Origin: Methylophaga sp.
Lineage (GTDB): Bacteria > Pseudomonadota > Gammaproteobacteria > Nitrosococcales > Methylophagaceae
Length of the DNA stretch: 64,000 nucleotides
NCBI GenBank assembly: GCA_002706095.1
Contig: PAJP01000022.1
Coordinates: 112,151-176,150 of the forward strand
Reading direction: 5' to 3'
Positions 8,716 through 17,307 of this stretch are shown here, piece by piece. Position numbers and translations under genes: made by a program. Position 1 is the stretch's first letter; the number at the start of each line of letters is the position of its first letter. The notes below the pieces were generated by a model, which saw nothing but the letters and a program-made list of their open reading frames with translations, was not told the DNA's origin and made no database searches.

Positions 8716-10050
8716 TTATGCAGCCGCTATCATCATTTTATCAATCAGCACTGAGCCACAACGCGTATTACCACGAATATCTACGTCACTTCCCACATCC
8801 ACAATACCCATAAACATGTCTTGTAAGTTGCTGGCGATAGTAAATTCATCGACTGGGTATTGAATTTCACCATTATCTACCCAAAAGCCAGCGGCCCCTT
8901 GTGAATAGTCACCATTCACAATATTGACACCCATGCCCATGGTTTCTGTGACGATAATGCCTTTACCCATTTTTTTGATCAGTGCAGCCAAATCAGCATC
9001 AGTACTGCTATCAATCGTTAAGTTGTGCACACCACCGGCATTACCTGTTGTTTGCAGACCCAAGCGTCGGGCGGCATAACTGTCGAGCACATAGCCTTGC
9101 AACACACCATCTAAAATAATGTCACGATTTTGTGTGGCCACACCTTCACCATCAAAGCTGGCACTACCCAAGGCTTTGAGAATATGTGGTTGTTCATGCA
9201 CATGAATAAACTCAGGGAAAATTTGCTCACCTTTTTTATCCAGCAAAAATGAGGCTTTGCGATACAGCGCACCGCCGCGGATAGCTGAGATTAACTGTCC
9301 GAACAGTGAAGGGGCCATCTGAGCAGTGAATATCACCGGGTAGCTACCTGTTTTTACTTCACCGGCACCTAATCTTGATAATGTCCGTTCTGCTGCTTTT
9401 AAACCGATGGACTCAGCACTCAGAAGATCATTAGCATCACGTTTGATGTCATACCAGTAATCGCGCTGCATACCGCGTGCATCTTGAGCAATAAGCGTTG
9501 CAGACAAACTATGTCGACTACTTTGAGTCGCCCCCATAAAGCCATGACTGTTAGCATAAACACGCTGACCTGTATGACTGGAAACGGTCGCTCCTTCAGA
9601 ATTTGATATTCGTGGATCGTTATCGAGACCCGCCTGCTCACATAGCGTGGCAAGATCAATCGCCTTTTCAACATCAATCGACCATGGGTGATAGAGCGAC
9701 AACTCTGGAAATACAGTGGCCATTAAATCAGCATCCGCCAGCCCGGCCGCTTCATCAGCCTGAGTATGTTTGGCAATATTACAGGCCGCCCCTACAGCTT
9801 CAGTGATGGCCGCTTCACTTAAATCAGAGGTACTTGACGATGCTTTGCTATGTCCAAAATAGACCGTGATACCTAAGCCTGTATCATTGTTGTGCTCCAA
9901 CGTTTCGACTTCGCGTTGACGAACCGTGACGGATAATCCTTCACTGTGGCTAAGCCCAACCTCGGCAGCACTTGCACCGCGCTTCTTGGCTTCAGTCAGT
10001 GCCATTTCCGCAGCACGTTCCAATTCAACAGTATTTGTCATTCGACTCAT
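8716..10050 (-). CDS. pmbA: Metalloprotease-associated protein PmbA (TldE)
   Basis: A 444-residue TldD/PmbA-family protein. With TldD it forms a heterodimeric protease that matures microcin B17 in E. coli and degrades CcdA; TldD carries the metal site. Family landmarks include GLSVTVRQREVETLE, the GSYPVIFTAQMA region, ASFDGEGVATQNRD and the glycine-rich C-terminal GAAGFWVDNGEI. I place the start at the ATG at 10050 with GAGGA 13 bases upstream; a TTG at 10062 lies too close to that site, and an ATG at 10041 is an alternative. No tldD is visible in this window. It converges with the PilZ-like gene. Confidence 0.93.
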   Translation of the reverse strand: MSRMTNTVELERAAEMALTEAKKRGASAAEVGLSHSEGLSVTVRQREVETLEHNNDTGLGITVYFGHSKASSSTSDLSEAAITEAVGAACNIAKHTQADEAAGLADADLMATVFPELSLYHPWSIDVEKAIDLATLCEQAGLDNDPRISNSEGATVSSHTGQRVYANSHGFMGATQSSRHSLSATLIAQDARGMQRDYWYDIKRDANDLLSAESIGLKAAERTLSRLGAGEVKTGSYPVIFTAQMAPSLFGQLISAIRGGALYRKASFLLDKKGEQIFPEFIHVHEQPHILKALGSASFDGEGVATQNRDIILDGVLQGYVLDSYAARRLGLQTTGNAGGVHNLTIDSSTDADLAALIKKMGKGIIVTETMGMGVNIVNGDYSQGAAGFWVDNGEIQYPVDEFTIASNLQDMFMGIVDVGSDVDIRGNTRCGSVLIDKMMIAAA

Positions 10051-10111
10051 AGTAGTGTTCAAATCCTCGACTTATTTGTCTTTTCTCAACAGCATGACAT
10101 GCTTGTTCAGT

Positions 10112-10870
10112 TTATTCACGGTGATGACTGTCCGCACATACTGGACAGCTTGGATCAGGTTTCAGTTTTATCTCTCGCCAACTCATGGAAAGCCCATCCA
10201 GCAGTAATAAACGCCCCGTTAAAGGTGTCCCAATTTTTGCCAGTAGTTTTAATGTCTCCGCAGCCTGAGTACCGCCGATCATGGCCAGCATCGGGGCAAA
10301 AACACCACTCTCTGAGCAGGTTTCCTGCAGTTCGCCTTTATCTTCATACAAACAACGATAACAAGGCGAATCTGCTTGACGCGGATCATAAACAGTGACT
10401 TGCCCATCAAAACGGATAGCGGCACCAGACACCAGTGGTATCTGATTTTCCCTACTGATCTCGTTTAAGAAAAAACGTGTCTCAAAATTGTCGGTGCAAT
10501 CCACGATCACGTTCACGTGACGCGATGTCGCCAGCATAGCAGGCTTATCCAAGCGCTCATCAATCATGTCGATAGTGATATCAGGATTCAGAGCATGAAG
10601 CTGTTCATATGCGGAGTCGACTTTTTTTCGACCGATATTCTTATGTGTATGAACAATTTGGCGTTGTAAATTGGCTAATTCAACCACGTCATCATCGACC
10701 AGTGTTAAATGGCCTACTCCTGAGGCAGCAAGATACATCGAAACAGGCGCACCCAGTCCGCCCATCCCGATAATCATGACATGACTATCGAGCAGACGCT
10801 GTTGGCCCTCAATATCCATCTGGGATAGTAATATATGTCGACTGTAGCGGAGTAGCTGTTCGTCATTCAT
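10112..10870 (-). CDS. moeB: HesA/MoeB/ThiF family adenylyltransferase (MoeB-like)
   Basis: A 252-residue E1-like enzyme that adenylates the C-terminal Gly-Gly of a ubiquitin-like sulfur carrier, MoaD for molybdopterin in the case of MoeB. The ATP-binding GMGGLGAPVS loop, the LVDDDVVELANLQRQ block, DCTDNFETR, and two zinc CxxC pairs (CYRC and CPVC) are visible. The C-terminus lacks a rhodanese domain, as in E. coli MoeB. ThiF is the main alternative, since no moaD or thiS neighbour is seen. It lies 30 bases after prmC, a pairing common in gammaproteobacteria, and is probably co-transcribed with it. Confidence 0.88.
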   Translation of the reverse strand: MNDEQLLRYSRHILLSQMDIEGQQRLLDSHVMIIGMGGLGAPVSMYLAASGVGHLTLVDDDVVELANLQRQIVHTHKNIGRKKVDSAYEQLHALNPDITIDMIDERLDKPAMLATSRHVNVIVDCTDNFETRFFLNEISRENQIPLVSGAAIRFDGQVTVYDPRQADSPCYRCLYEDKGELQETCSESGVFAPMLAMIGGTQAAETLKLLAKIGTPLTGRLLLLDGLSMSWREIKLKPDPSCPVCADSHHRE

Positions 10871-10900
10871 CGTCTGTTAACTCTACTGAATAGCCCGGCA

Positions 10901-11737
10901 TTATAACGTGAGTTGTGCTATGACAACCCGATCGTTACCACCAAAGTCCTGGTGAGCCGAAATCTTTACAAACCCTGCCTCTGAGAATAATTGCTGCACT
11001 GCACGGGATTGATCATGTCCATGCTCAATGAGTAACCAGCCACCTGGTTTCAGACAGATCGCAGCCTGCTTGATAATCTGGCGTATATCATCAAGCCCGT
11101 CCGGTCCTGATATCAACGCAGAAAGCGGTTCAAAACGAACATCACCCTGCTGTAGATGTGGGTCATCTGCTTCGATATAAGGCGGATTCGAGATTACCAT
11201 ATCAAACTGAGCTGGCTGACATGCACTCAACCAGGAAGCTTGAAAGAAATGAACGTGGCCAAGCCTATAGGATTGGGCATTTTGTTGCGCTAACTTGACC
11301 GCCTGTAGATGAAAGTCACTGGCAATGATAGTGACATCAGGCCGCTCATGTGCGATGGAGAGAGCGATGGCCCCCGTTCCTGTCCCTAAATCAATTATGC
11401 GCATACCCGGCTGCAGCTTTGGCAATGACAGCGCGACCAGTAATTCGGTATCGGCTCGGGGAATAAGTGTCGAATTATTAACCGCCAGATCGAGTGACCA
11501 AAACCCCCTGCTGCCCGTAATATGCGCTATTGGCTCACCGGTTTGGCGTCTCGTGATGAGGTGTTTGAAGTCTTGCCATTGCTGCTCTGTCAGATCTGTC
11601 TCGGCATCGAGTAACAGGCGTGTTGGCGAACACGTCAACACGTGACATAACAGATACTGCACATCGACATCGGGACTGTTTGAATGAGCGAGGCAAGTGC
11701 GACCATAGGCCTGTGCTTCACGAATCGATGGCAACAT
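10901..11737 (-). CDS. prmC: Peptide chain release factor N5-glutamine methyltransferase
   Basis: A 278-residue SAM-dependent enzyme that methylates the GGQ glutamine of release factors RF1 and RF2, raising termination efficiency. The N-terminal helical RF-binding domain (about 1-80) precedes the Rossmann domain with motif I DLGTGTGAIALS and the hallmark catalytic NPPYIEADD that binds the glutamine amide. The ATG overlaps the stop codon of the upstream response-regulator gene by one base (TAATG), showing tight coupling. prfA, often a neighbour, is not in the window. Confidence 0.95.
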   Translation of the reverse strand: MLPSIREAQAYGRTCLAHSNSPDVDVQYLLCHVLTCSPTRLLLDAETDLTEQQWQDFKHLITRRQTGEPIAHITGSRGFWSLDLAVNNSTLIPRADTELLVALSLPKLQPGMRIIDLGTGTGAIALSIAHERPDVTIIASDFHLQAVKLAQQNAQSYRLGHVHFFQASWLSACQPAQFDMVISNPPYIEADDPHLQQGDVRFEPLSALISGPDGLDDIRQIIKQAAICLKPGGWLLIEHGHDQSRAVQQLFSEAGFVKISAHQDFGGNDRVVIAQLTL

Positions 11738-12729
11738 TAAATCAGAACAAAGATTAAGGCGAGTATAGCAATCACACCCACACCAATACTGATTTTACGC
11801 TGCATCATCAGTTGCGCCTGAATTTGTGCCCATTGCTCCTGATGACTAGTATCAAATTCATTTTTCATTGCTGTGACCTGGTTACGAATAAGCGGCAATA
11901 TTTTTTCATTCACCAACCTTTCCAGGCTTTTGGCGACCAGCGGGTTTAGATCATGTTTTAACTGGCGAAGTACCGACTCACGCACCACATTTTGCTGTTT
12001 ATCCAACCATTTGGTGGCATTTTGCTCCAAAGCACGATCAATGTTTGAACTTAAGTCCATCTCTTTTAGCGTTTGCTCTAAAACCGGTTCTGCGGTTATC
12101 GACACCAATTCATTCAGCTGAATTGATAAGGATTGTTTTAAAGCGGAAAACTGTTGTTCAGTGAGCTCTCTTACCAGCTGCACAACCTCATCACGGCCAA
12201 ACTGGTCTGAAGCTTCAGACTGAGTCGTTGAGCTTGATTGCAACCGTTGTTCAACATCTCGAAGTAACTCATCTTTAAATGAGGCCAGGATGACATTTAT
12301 CTCTGGCTGCGCTGACTCAGAATCAGCATGAGCAGCATCAGGCAATGGGATAGCGCTGAACTCAATTTCATCTAATATACTTTCCAGCTTATCCGCTTCG
12401 GGCGGTTTGCTCAAAACAGCTGAGGCACCTGCATCAAATGCTTTTTTCTGATCAGCTTCCGTTTCATTACCTGTACAAATGACGACCGGAATATGTCCCC
12501 ATTGTGGGTGTTGTTTCAGCTGGGAGGTAGCTGTCAGGCCATCCATCGTCGCCATCATAACGTCCATAAAGATGATATCCGGTAAGGTATCCGTGGTCTG
12601 TAACCATTGCATCGCTTCTTCAGCGCTACCCCATTCCACACTGCTGTAACTATGGTCACGTAGCAATTTGCTTAAGGTCATTCTGGCAACGCGAGAATCA
12701 TCCACCACTAATGCCATCAATTTAGTCAT
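11737..12729 (-). CDS. Response regulator with C-terminal membrane anchor
   Basis: A 330-residue protein. Residues 1-125 form a canonical receiver domain with acidic pair D10-D11, phospho-acceptor D56 (FMDVMM), T86 and K108. The rest is not a DNA-binding or enzymatic output domain: a long, polar, helix-rich stretch (about 150-310) rich in Gln and Glu, probably coiled coil, ends in a hydrophobic segment at about 313-330 that should anchor the protein by its C-terminus in the inner membrane. No partner kinase is adjacent. It is translationally coupled to prmC. Function is unknown; a scaffold or signalling adaptor is possible. Confidence 0.8.
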   Translation of the reverse strand: MTKLMALVVDDSRVARMTLSKLLRDHSYSSVEWGSAEEAMQWLQTTDTLPDIIFMDVMMATMDGLTATSQLKQHPQWGHIPVVICTGNETEADQKKAFDAGASAVLSKPPEADKLESILDEIEFSAIPLPDAAHADSESAQPEINVILASFKDELLRDVEQRLQSSSTTQSEASDQFGRDEVVQLVRELTEQQFSALKQSLSIQLNELVSITAEPVLEQTLKEMDLSSNIDRALEQNATKWLDKQQNVVRESVLRQLKHDLNPLVAKSLERLVNEKILPLIRNQVTAMKNEFDTSHQEQWAQIQAQLMMQRKISIGVGVIAILALIFVLI

Positions 12730-12747
12730 GATTATCCTCTGTTGATG

Positions 12748-13059
12748 TTAACCGGCGCGAAACGCATCCATTTTAATCGACTCGACTTTTTTACCCATCA
12801 TGATGACCTCCCCCTGATAACGCTGCTGCATATCACTGGCGAACTCAAAAAAGTAATACCGCTGCAACTGTATACGACCTTGGCGATTACGTTTAAATCG
12901 TATCTTACGCCAGAACACCGTATCGTTTAAAAAAGCCACGCCGGTATTGGCGCAATACGATTTTGCTGCCAGCGTCGCGCGTTCAGCCACACCGCGACTG
13001 TCCCACCAAAACCAGGCTATAGCAGCTAGAATGATGACTAAAATTTCGCTGTCATTCAT
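12748..13059 (-). CDS. DUF3301 domain-containing protein
   Basis: A 103-residue small protein with an N-terminal membrane helix (about 6-20, ILVIILAAIAWFWW) and a conserved cytoplasmic part containing RGVAERA, FLNDTVFW and YYFEFASD-like blocks typical of DUF3301. No function is established for the family. It overlaps the rsmE stop by 4 bases (ATGA), so it is translated with rsmE; the response-regulator gene follows 18 bases downstream. Confidence 0.85.
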   Translation of the reverse strand: MNDSEILVIILAAIAWFWWDSRGVAERATLAAKSYCANTGVAFLNDTVFWRKIRFKRNRQGRIQLQRYYFFEFASDMQQRYQGEVIMMGKKVESIKMDAFRAG

Positions 13060-13784
13060 CCTAGATCACCCCATAATGTTTGAGAGACAGCCAGAGCTGC
13101 CACCGCGGCTGTTTCCGTTCGTAAAATACGTGGTCCAAATTGTACAGCCTGATAACCGGTATCTTTTGCCATCGCCACTTCGCTATCCGCTAAACCACCC
13201 TCTGGACCAATGAACATGGTTAGCGATTGAGGCTTTGACAACTCAGTAAAGCGTGTTTCTGCTAGAGGATCCAGTACCAAGTTCAGCTCATCCTGATAAT
13301 CAGATAATACATCGGCTAATGTTTGAACTGGGCTTAATTCAGGCAAAAAACTCCGACCTGATTGCTCACAGGCACTAATCATGACACCTCTCCAATGATG
13401 AAAGCGTTTATCAGCGCGGTCACCATTTAGCTGCACATTGCAACGTTCGGTTATCACAGGCACAATTTTTTTGACGCCCAACTCCACCGCTTTTTGTATA
13501 GCAAAGTCCATTCGCTCACCACGTGAAACGCCTTGTAATAAGGTGATGCCTAATGGTGATTCTTTCTGTGTTTCAATCGCATTGCCCAGGCGCACGCGTG
13601 AATGCCGCTTTTCAACAAGGGTCAACTCTGCTTCATACTCCATACCGCCACCATTGAACAAACGAATATTGGCCCCTGGTTTGAGCCGCAGCACTTGAAT
13701 GGCATGACGGTGCACGTCATCCGGTAAGACAAATTCTGATTCAGAAGATGACAGTGTTTCAGTATAAAATCGAGGCATGCGCAT
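13056..13784 (-). CDS. rsmE: 16S rRNA (uracil-1498-N3)-methyltransferase
   Basis: A 242-residue SPOUT-class methyltransferase that modifies U1498 of 16S rRNA. The N-terminal PUA-like domain begins with the family-typical MRMPRFY, which sets the start at 13784 rather than seven codons upstream. The C-terminal trefoil knot carries FIGPEGGLADSE and FGPRILRTETAAVAAL, the SAM-binding knot motifs. It is first gene of a minus-strand run rsmE-DUF3301-response regulator-prmC-moeB. It is divergent from the inositol-monophosphatase gene with 97 bases between starts. No clear Shine-Dalgarno is seen. Confidence 0.95.
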   Translation of the reverse strand: MRMPRFYTETLSSSESEFVLPDDVHRHAIQVLRLKPGANIRLFNGGGMEYEAELTLVEKRHSRVRLGNAIETQKESPLGITLLQGVSRGERMDFAIQKAVELGVKKIVPVITERCNVQLNGDRADKRFHHWRGVMISACEQSGRSFLPELSPVQTLADVLSDYQDELNLVLDPLAETRFTELSKPQSLTMFIGPEGGLADSEVAMAKDTGYQAVQFGPRILRTETAAVAALAVSQTLWGDLG

Positions 13785-13869
13785 GTTGTTGGTGTCAAAA
13801 AGCAAGTAAAGTGATAAGCAGTTTACAGATTGTCATCGATAGATTGAATCAAATTCCTTTTTTCACTGT

Positions 13870-13875
13870 TATACT
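13870..13875 (+). promoter_or_regulatory. Candidate -10 element, possibly giving a leaderless mRNA
   Basis: TATACT ends only six bases before the ATG at 13882, and no Shine-Dalgarno lies between them. If this is the true -10, transcription would begin at or beside the start codon. The -35 side is weak (TTGAAT is 20 bases away, too far). The call is tentative. Confidence 0.35.
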
Positions 13876-13881
13876 CAAGTC

Positions 13882-14679
13882 ATGAATATAGACCGGCAAC
13901 AAATTCAACACATTGTCAGGGACGTGGCCTTCACGACCCTTCTTCCATTGACCAATAACGTTAGCCGGGATTACAAAAAAGATGGCAGCATCGTCACCGC
14001 AGCAGATGATGCAGTACAAAGCGCTCTAAGTAAAAGGCTCGCCGAACTGTATCCTGATATTGCGCTACTGGGTGAAGAAATGTCTACCGAACAGCAACAG
14101 CAGCTTTTCGATTCTGGTAAGCCAATATGGTGTCTTGATCCGGTCGATGGCACCAGCAATTTTGCTTCTGGCTTGCCTCTTTACTCCATTTCATTGGCAC
14201 TAATCGAGCAAGGTAAAGTGACTTTTGCTATGGTGCTTGATCCATCGAGAGATGAGAGTTTCACTGCTCTTCGTGGTCAGGGAGCCTGGTTAAATGATTT
14301 ACCTCTGCGTTTAACCTCTCCTAGTCTCAGTTTGGATAACACTATTGCCTTTGTAGATTTCAAACGGCTACCTCAAGATTTAGCGTTGAAACTTGTCAGA
14401 GATCGTCCTTTTGCTTCACAGCGGAATTTAGGTTCTATCGCGCTCGAGTTATGCTGGCTAGCAGCCGGACGGGGCCATATTTATCTGCATGGTAAACAAC
14501 AAATCTGGGACTATGCAGCTGGTGACTTGATCTTGGAAGAAGCCGGTGGTTTTGCTTCGACACTGTATGGAAACCCTTCATTTCGTTACACATTAGAGCC
14601 ACGCTCTTCCTGTGCTGCCATTGATGAGGCGTTATTTCAAGTTTGGCAAAATTATTTGCTGGATGCCGTGAATGGTTAG
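13882..14679 (+). CDS. Inositol monophosphatase family protein
   Basis: A 265-residue Mg2+-dependent phosphatase of the IMPase/HisN/CysQ superfamily. The metal and phosphate motifs are complete: GEE at about residues 64-66, DPVDGTSNF at about 86-94 and WDYAAGDLILEEAGG from about 209. The substrate cannot be fixed from motifs; inositol-1-phosphate, histidinol phosphate or 3'-phosphoadenosine phosphates are all possible within the family. The gene overlaps pgeF by 8 bases. A TATACT lies six bases before the ATG with no ribosome-binding site, so the mRNA could be leaderless. Confidence 0.88.
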   Translation: MNIDRQQIQHIVRDVAFTTLLPLTNNVSRDYKKDGSIVTAADDAVQSALSKRLAELYPDIALLGEEMSTEQQQQLFDSGKPIWCLDPVDGTSNFASGLPLYSISLALIEQGKVTFAMVLDPSRDESFTALRGQGAWLNDLPLRLTSPSLSLDNTIAFVDFKRLPQDLALKLVRDRPFASQRNLGSIALELCWLAAGRGHIYLHGKQQIWDYAAGDLILEEAGGFASTLYGNPSFRYTLEPRSSCAAIDEALFQVWQNYLLDAVNG

Positions 14680-15421
14680 AAAATCACTGGAATTTGTCAC
14701 GCCAGACTGGACAATGCCCGACCATATTCAGGCATACACAACCACCAGAAAGGGCGGTGTCAGCCCGCCCCCATACGACAGCCTTAATCTTGCCGAACAC
14801 GTTAACGATACACATGAGAATGTAGAAAAAAATCGTCAACTACTTGCCTCAGCCTTGACGCTGCCGGCTTCCCCGCTTTGGTTACAACAGACGCATAGTA
14901 CTAAGGTCATCAACAGTCAGGACTGGTATGAAGGCATCGAAGCAGATGCCATCTACTGTAATCAAAACGATCACGTCTGCGCCATTATGACAGCGGATTG
15001 TTTGCCTCTATTAATTAGCAATGAAGCTGGTACTGAAATTGCCGCCATTCATGCTGGCTGGCGTGGTTTAGCCGATAGCATCATAGAAACGACTATATCG
15101 CGTTTTCAAGACTCAACAGATAAACTTCATGTTTGGCTGGGGCCCGCAATTGGTCCCGAAAAATTTGAAGTCGGTCAAGATGTGTTTGAGGCATTTATCA
15201 ATCACTCAGATACCGCACAAGTCGCGTTTCAGCAAACGGATAATAGCCACTATTTGGCTGATATCTACCAACTTGCCCGTTTGAGATTAAGGCAGCTTGG
15301 CATCACACAAATGTCTGGTGGCGATGCCTGTACGGTGACCGAGACCTCACGCTTTTTTTCATACCGGCGCGATGGCGAGACCGGTCGCATCGTTTCGCTT
15401 ATCTGGATCGGCAATAAATAA
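14672..15421 (+). CDS. pgeF: Purine nucleoside phosphorylase / peptidoglycan editing factor, YfiH family
   Basis: A 249-residue protein of the Cu-oxidase_4 (YfiH/YlmD/LACC1) family. Members have been reported to act on purine nucleosides, and E. coli PgeF keeps wrong amino acids out of peptidoglycan precursors. The family zinc ligands are visible: His of QQTHS (about 74), Cys of TADCLPLL (about 110) and His of HAGWRG (about 127). The C-terminal SYRRDGETGRIVSLIW block is also conserved. It overlaps the upstream phosphatase gene by 8 bases. Confidence 0.92.
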   Translation: MVRKSLEFVTPDWTMPDHIQAYTTTRKGGVSPPPYDSLNLAEHVNDTHENVEKNRQLLASALTLPASPLWLQQTHSTKVINSQDWYEGIEADAIYCNQNDHVCAIMTADCLPLLISNEAGTEIAAIHAGWRGLADSIIETTISRFQDSTDKLHVWLGPAIGPEKFEVGQDVFEAFINHSDTAQVAFQQTDNSHYLADIYQLARLRLRQLGITQMSGGDACTVTETSRFFSYRRDGETGRIVSLIWIGNK

Positions 15422-15460
15422 GGTATCATTACCGGCTTAATTCAGCCTTGTTGGATCATT

Positions 15461-16273
15461 ATGGAATTACTCATCTGGATCATCGTTTTTAGTCTGGTAG
15501 GCGGACTTTTAAGCGTCGTTGTTGCTTCATCCTTTTTATTACTGCCCGAAAAACACCGTAGTTTAACGGTGCCACATTTGGTCAGCTTTGCGATTGGTGC
15601 CATGTTAGGCGCGTCATTTCTTGGCTTAATCCCTCACGCCATCGAACATGAATACGCCATTGATGCACATGCTATCGGCTTTACCTTACTTATTGGTCTA
15701 CTCAGTTTCTTCGCGCTGGAAAAAATGGTGTTATGGCGACATTGTCATAGCCATCATGGTCACGAACATATCCCTGAACTCGACAGACCCGATCACCACG
15801 GTGGTCACCATCACGATCACAAGCATAAGTCTGCAGGGCCGCTAATTCTCATTGGCGATACAATTCATAACTTTGTCGACGGCATTTTAATTGCTGCCGC
15901 ATTTTTAACAGACGTGCATTTGGGTATTGTGACGGCATTAGCTATTGCCGCCCATGAAATTCCACAAGAGTTAGGTGATTTTGTAATTTTGCTGCACAGC
16001 GGCTTTAGCCGCAAAAAAGCGCTTTATTACAATATTCTCTCGAGTTTAGGCACGTTGGCTGGTGCTTTACTGGGTTATTTTGCCCTTTCTGATATGCAAC
16101 AAATTCTGCCTTATGTTCTGCTTGTTGCGGCATCCAGCTTTATTTACGTGGCTGTAGCAGATTTAATTCCTGGCTTACACGATAAGGTCAAGCCATCAGA
16201 GTCTTTGCAACAAATCAGCTTGATCGCCTTGGGCGTTATATTCATCTATATCGCTCATAGCACACTACATTAA
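15461..16273 (+). CDS. ZIP family metal transporter
   Basis: A 270-residue inner-membrane protein with about eight helices of the ZIP (ZupT-like) family, importing zinc or other divalent metals. The histidine-rich cytoplasmic loop between helices 3 and 4 (about residues 95-125) contains many His residues. The helix 4 and 5 metal-site motifs HNFVDGI and HEIPQELGD are intact. It stands alone on the plus strand, 39 bases after pgeF and 2 bases before waaF, so it may be co-transcribed with either. Metal specificity cannot be judged from sequence. Confidence 0.93.
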   Translation: MELLIWIIVFSLVGGLLSVVVASSFLLLPEKHRSLTVPHLVSFAIGAMLGASFLGLIPHAIEHEYAIDAHAIGFTLLIGLLSFFALEKMVLWRHCHSHHGHEHIPELDRPDHHGGHHHDHKHKSAGPLILIGDTIHNFVDGILIAAAFLTDVHLGIVTALAIAAHEIPQELGDFVILLHSGFSRKKALYYNILSSLGTLAGALLGYFALSDMQQILPYVLLVAASSFIYVAVADLIPGLHDKVKPSESLQQISLIALGVIFIYIAHSTLH

Positions 16274-16275
16274 GT

Positions 16276-17307
16276 ATGACGGGAAGGAATCCTGATAAAA
16301 AGATTTTGATTGTCGGCCCATCATGGGTTGGCGATATGGTGATGGCACAATCGCTATTTATAGCGTTGAAAAAGAACAATCCAGAAGTCACCATCGATGT
16401 GCTCGCTATGGACTGGACTCGACCGCTGCTTCAACGTATGCCAGAGGTCAATGAAGCCATCAGTATGCCCATATCGCATGGTATTTTTGGCTGGAATATG
16501 CGTAAAAAACTCGGTCAGTCATTACGAGATAAACGCTACGACCAAGCTATTGTGCTGCCTAATTCCTGGAAGTCAGCATTAATTCCTTGGTTTGCAAAAA
16601 TACCGCTAAGAACGGGATGGCTTGGAGAATATCGTTACGGCTTACTGAATGATGCCCGAAAACTCGATAAGCAGGCTTTGCCGATGATGGTCGAGCGTTT
16701 TGTCGCTCTGGCGCATCCAGCGTCATTATCACGAATTCCGCCCGCTTATGAAGCACCCTTGATGCTTGCCGAGCCTGCTAATGAAGCGATTAACCCCAAA
16801 CGACAGTCGGACGGTCAAAAAAGACTTATTCTCTGTCCGGGCGCAGAATTTGGCCCAGCCAAACAATGGCCAACCTCTCATTACGCCGCTTTAGCTGATT
16901 TTTTTCTTACATCCGGCTGGCAAGTGTTGATACTGGGTTCCAAAGCGGATGTCAGCACCGCTGAAGAAATCATCCATCTTTCCAGTCAGCAATCAAACAA
17001 CCTTATCAGCCTGGCTGGTCAGACAAAGTTAGAAGAAGCCATCGACCTGTTAGGAACAGCCGATCAGGTGGTCTCTAATGATTCAGGGTTAATGCACATC
17101 GCCGCTGCCTTACAAGTGCCATTAGTGGTTGTATATGGTCCGACCTCTCCGGCTTTCACCCCACCTTTAGCCAGCAACGCGCACATCACCCAGATAGACA
17201 TCGAATGCAGTCCATGCTTTAAGCGTACCTGCCCATTAGGCCACCATAACTGTATGAAAAAACTGTCTGTTGACAGTGTGATTGAACTAATAAAAACAAC
17301 ATTATGA
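16276..17307 (+). CDS. waaF: ADP-heptose:LPS heptosyltransferase II
   Basis: A 343-residue GT9-family enzyme that adds the second L-glycero-D-manno-heptose to the LPS inner core on the cytoplasmic face of the inner membrane. The opening ILIVGPSWVGDMVMAQSLF, the LCPGAEFGPAKQWP block and the C-terminal VSNDSGLMHIAAAL (nucleotide-sugar site) are classic for WaaF. The CSPCFKRTCPLGHHNCM cysteine cluster is also conserved. It overlaps the next gene by 4 bases (ATGA) and opens the LPS region; waaC lies 15 kb further on. Confidence 0.95.
   Translation: MTGRNPDKKILIVGPSWVGDMVMAQSLFIALKKNNPEVTIDVLAMDWTRPLLQRMPEVNEAISMPISHGIFGWNMRKKLGQSLRDKRYDQAIVLPNSWKSALIPWFAKIPLRTGWLGEYRYGLLNDARKLDKQALPMMVERFVALAHPASLSRIPPAYEAPLMLAEPANEAINPKRQSDGQKRLILCPGAEFGPAKQWPTSHYAALADFFLTSGWQVLILGSKADVSTAEEIIHLSSQQSNNLISLAGQTKLEEAIDLLGTADQVVSNDSGLMHIAAALQVPLVVVYGPTSPAFTPPLASNAHITQIDIECSPCFKRTCPLGHHNCMKKLSVDSVIELIKTTL

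Noticed and set aside
9946..10398. 150-codon plus-strand open frame across pmbA and moeB
   Set aside because: It is antisense to two well-conserved genes and spans their junction; no supporting start or motif is present.
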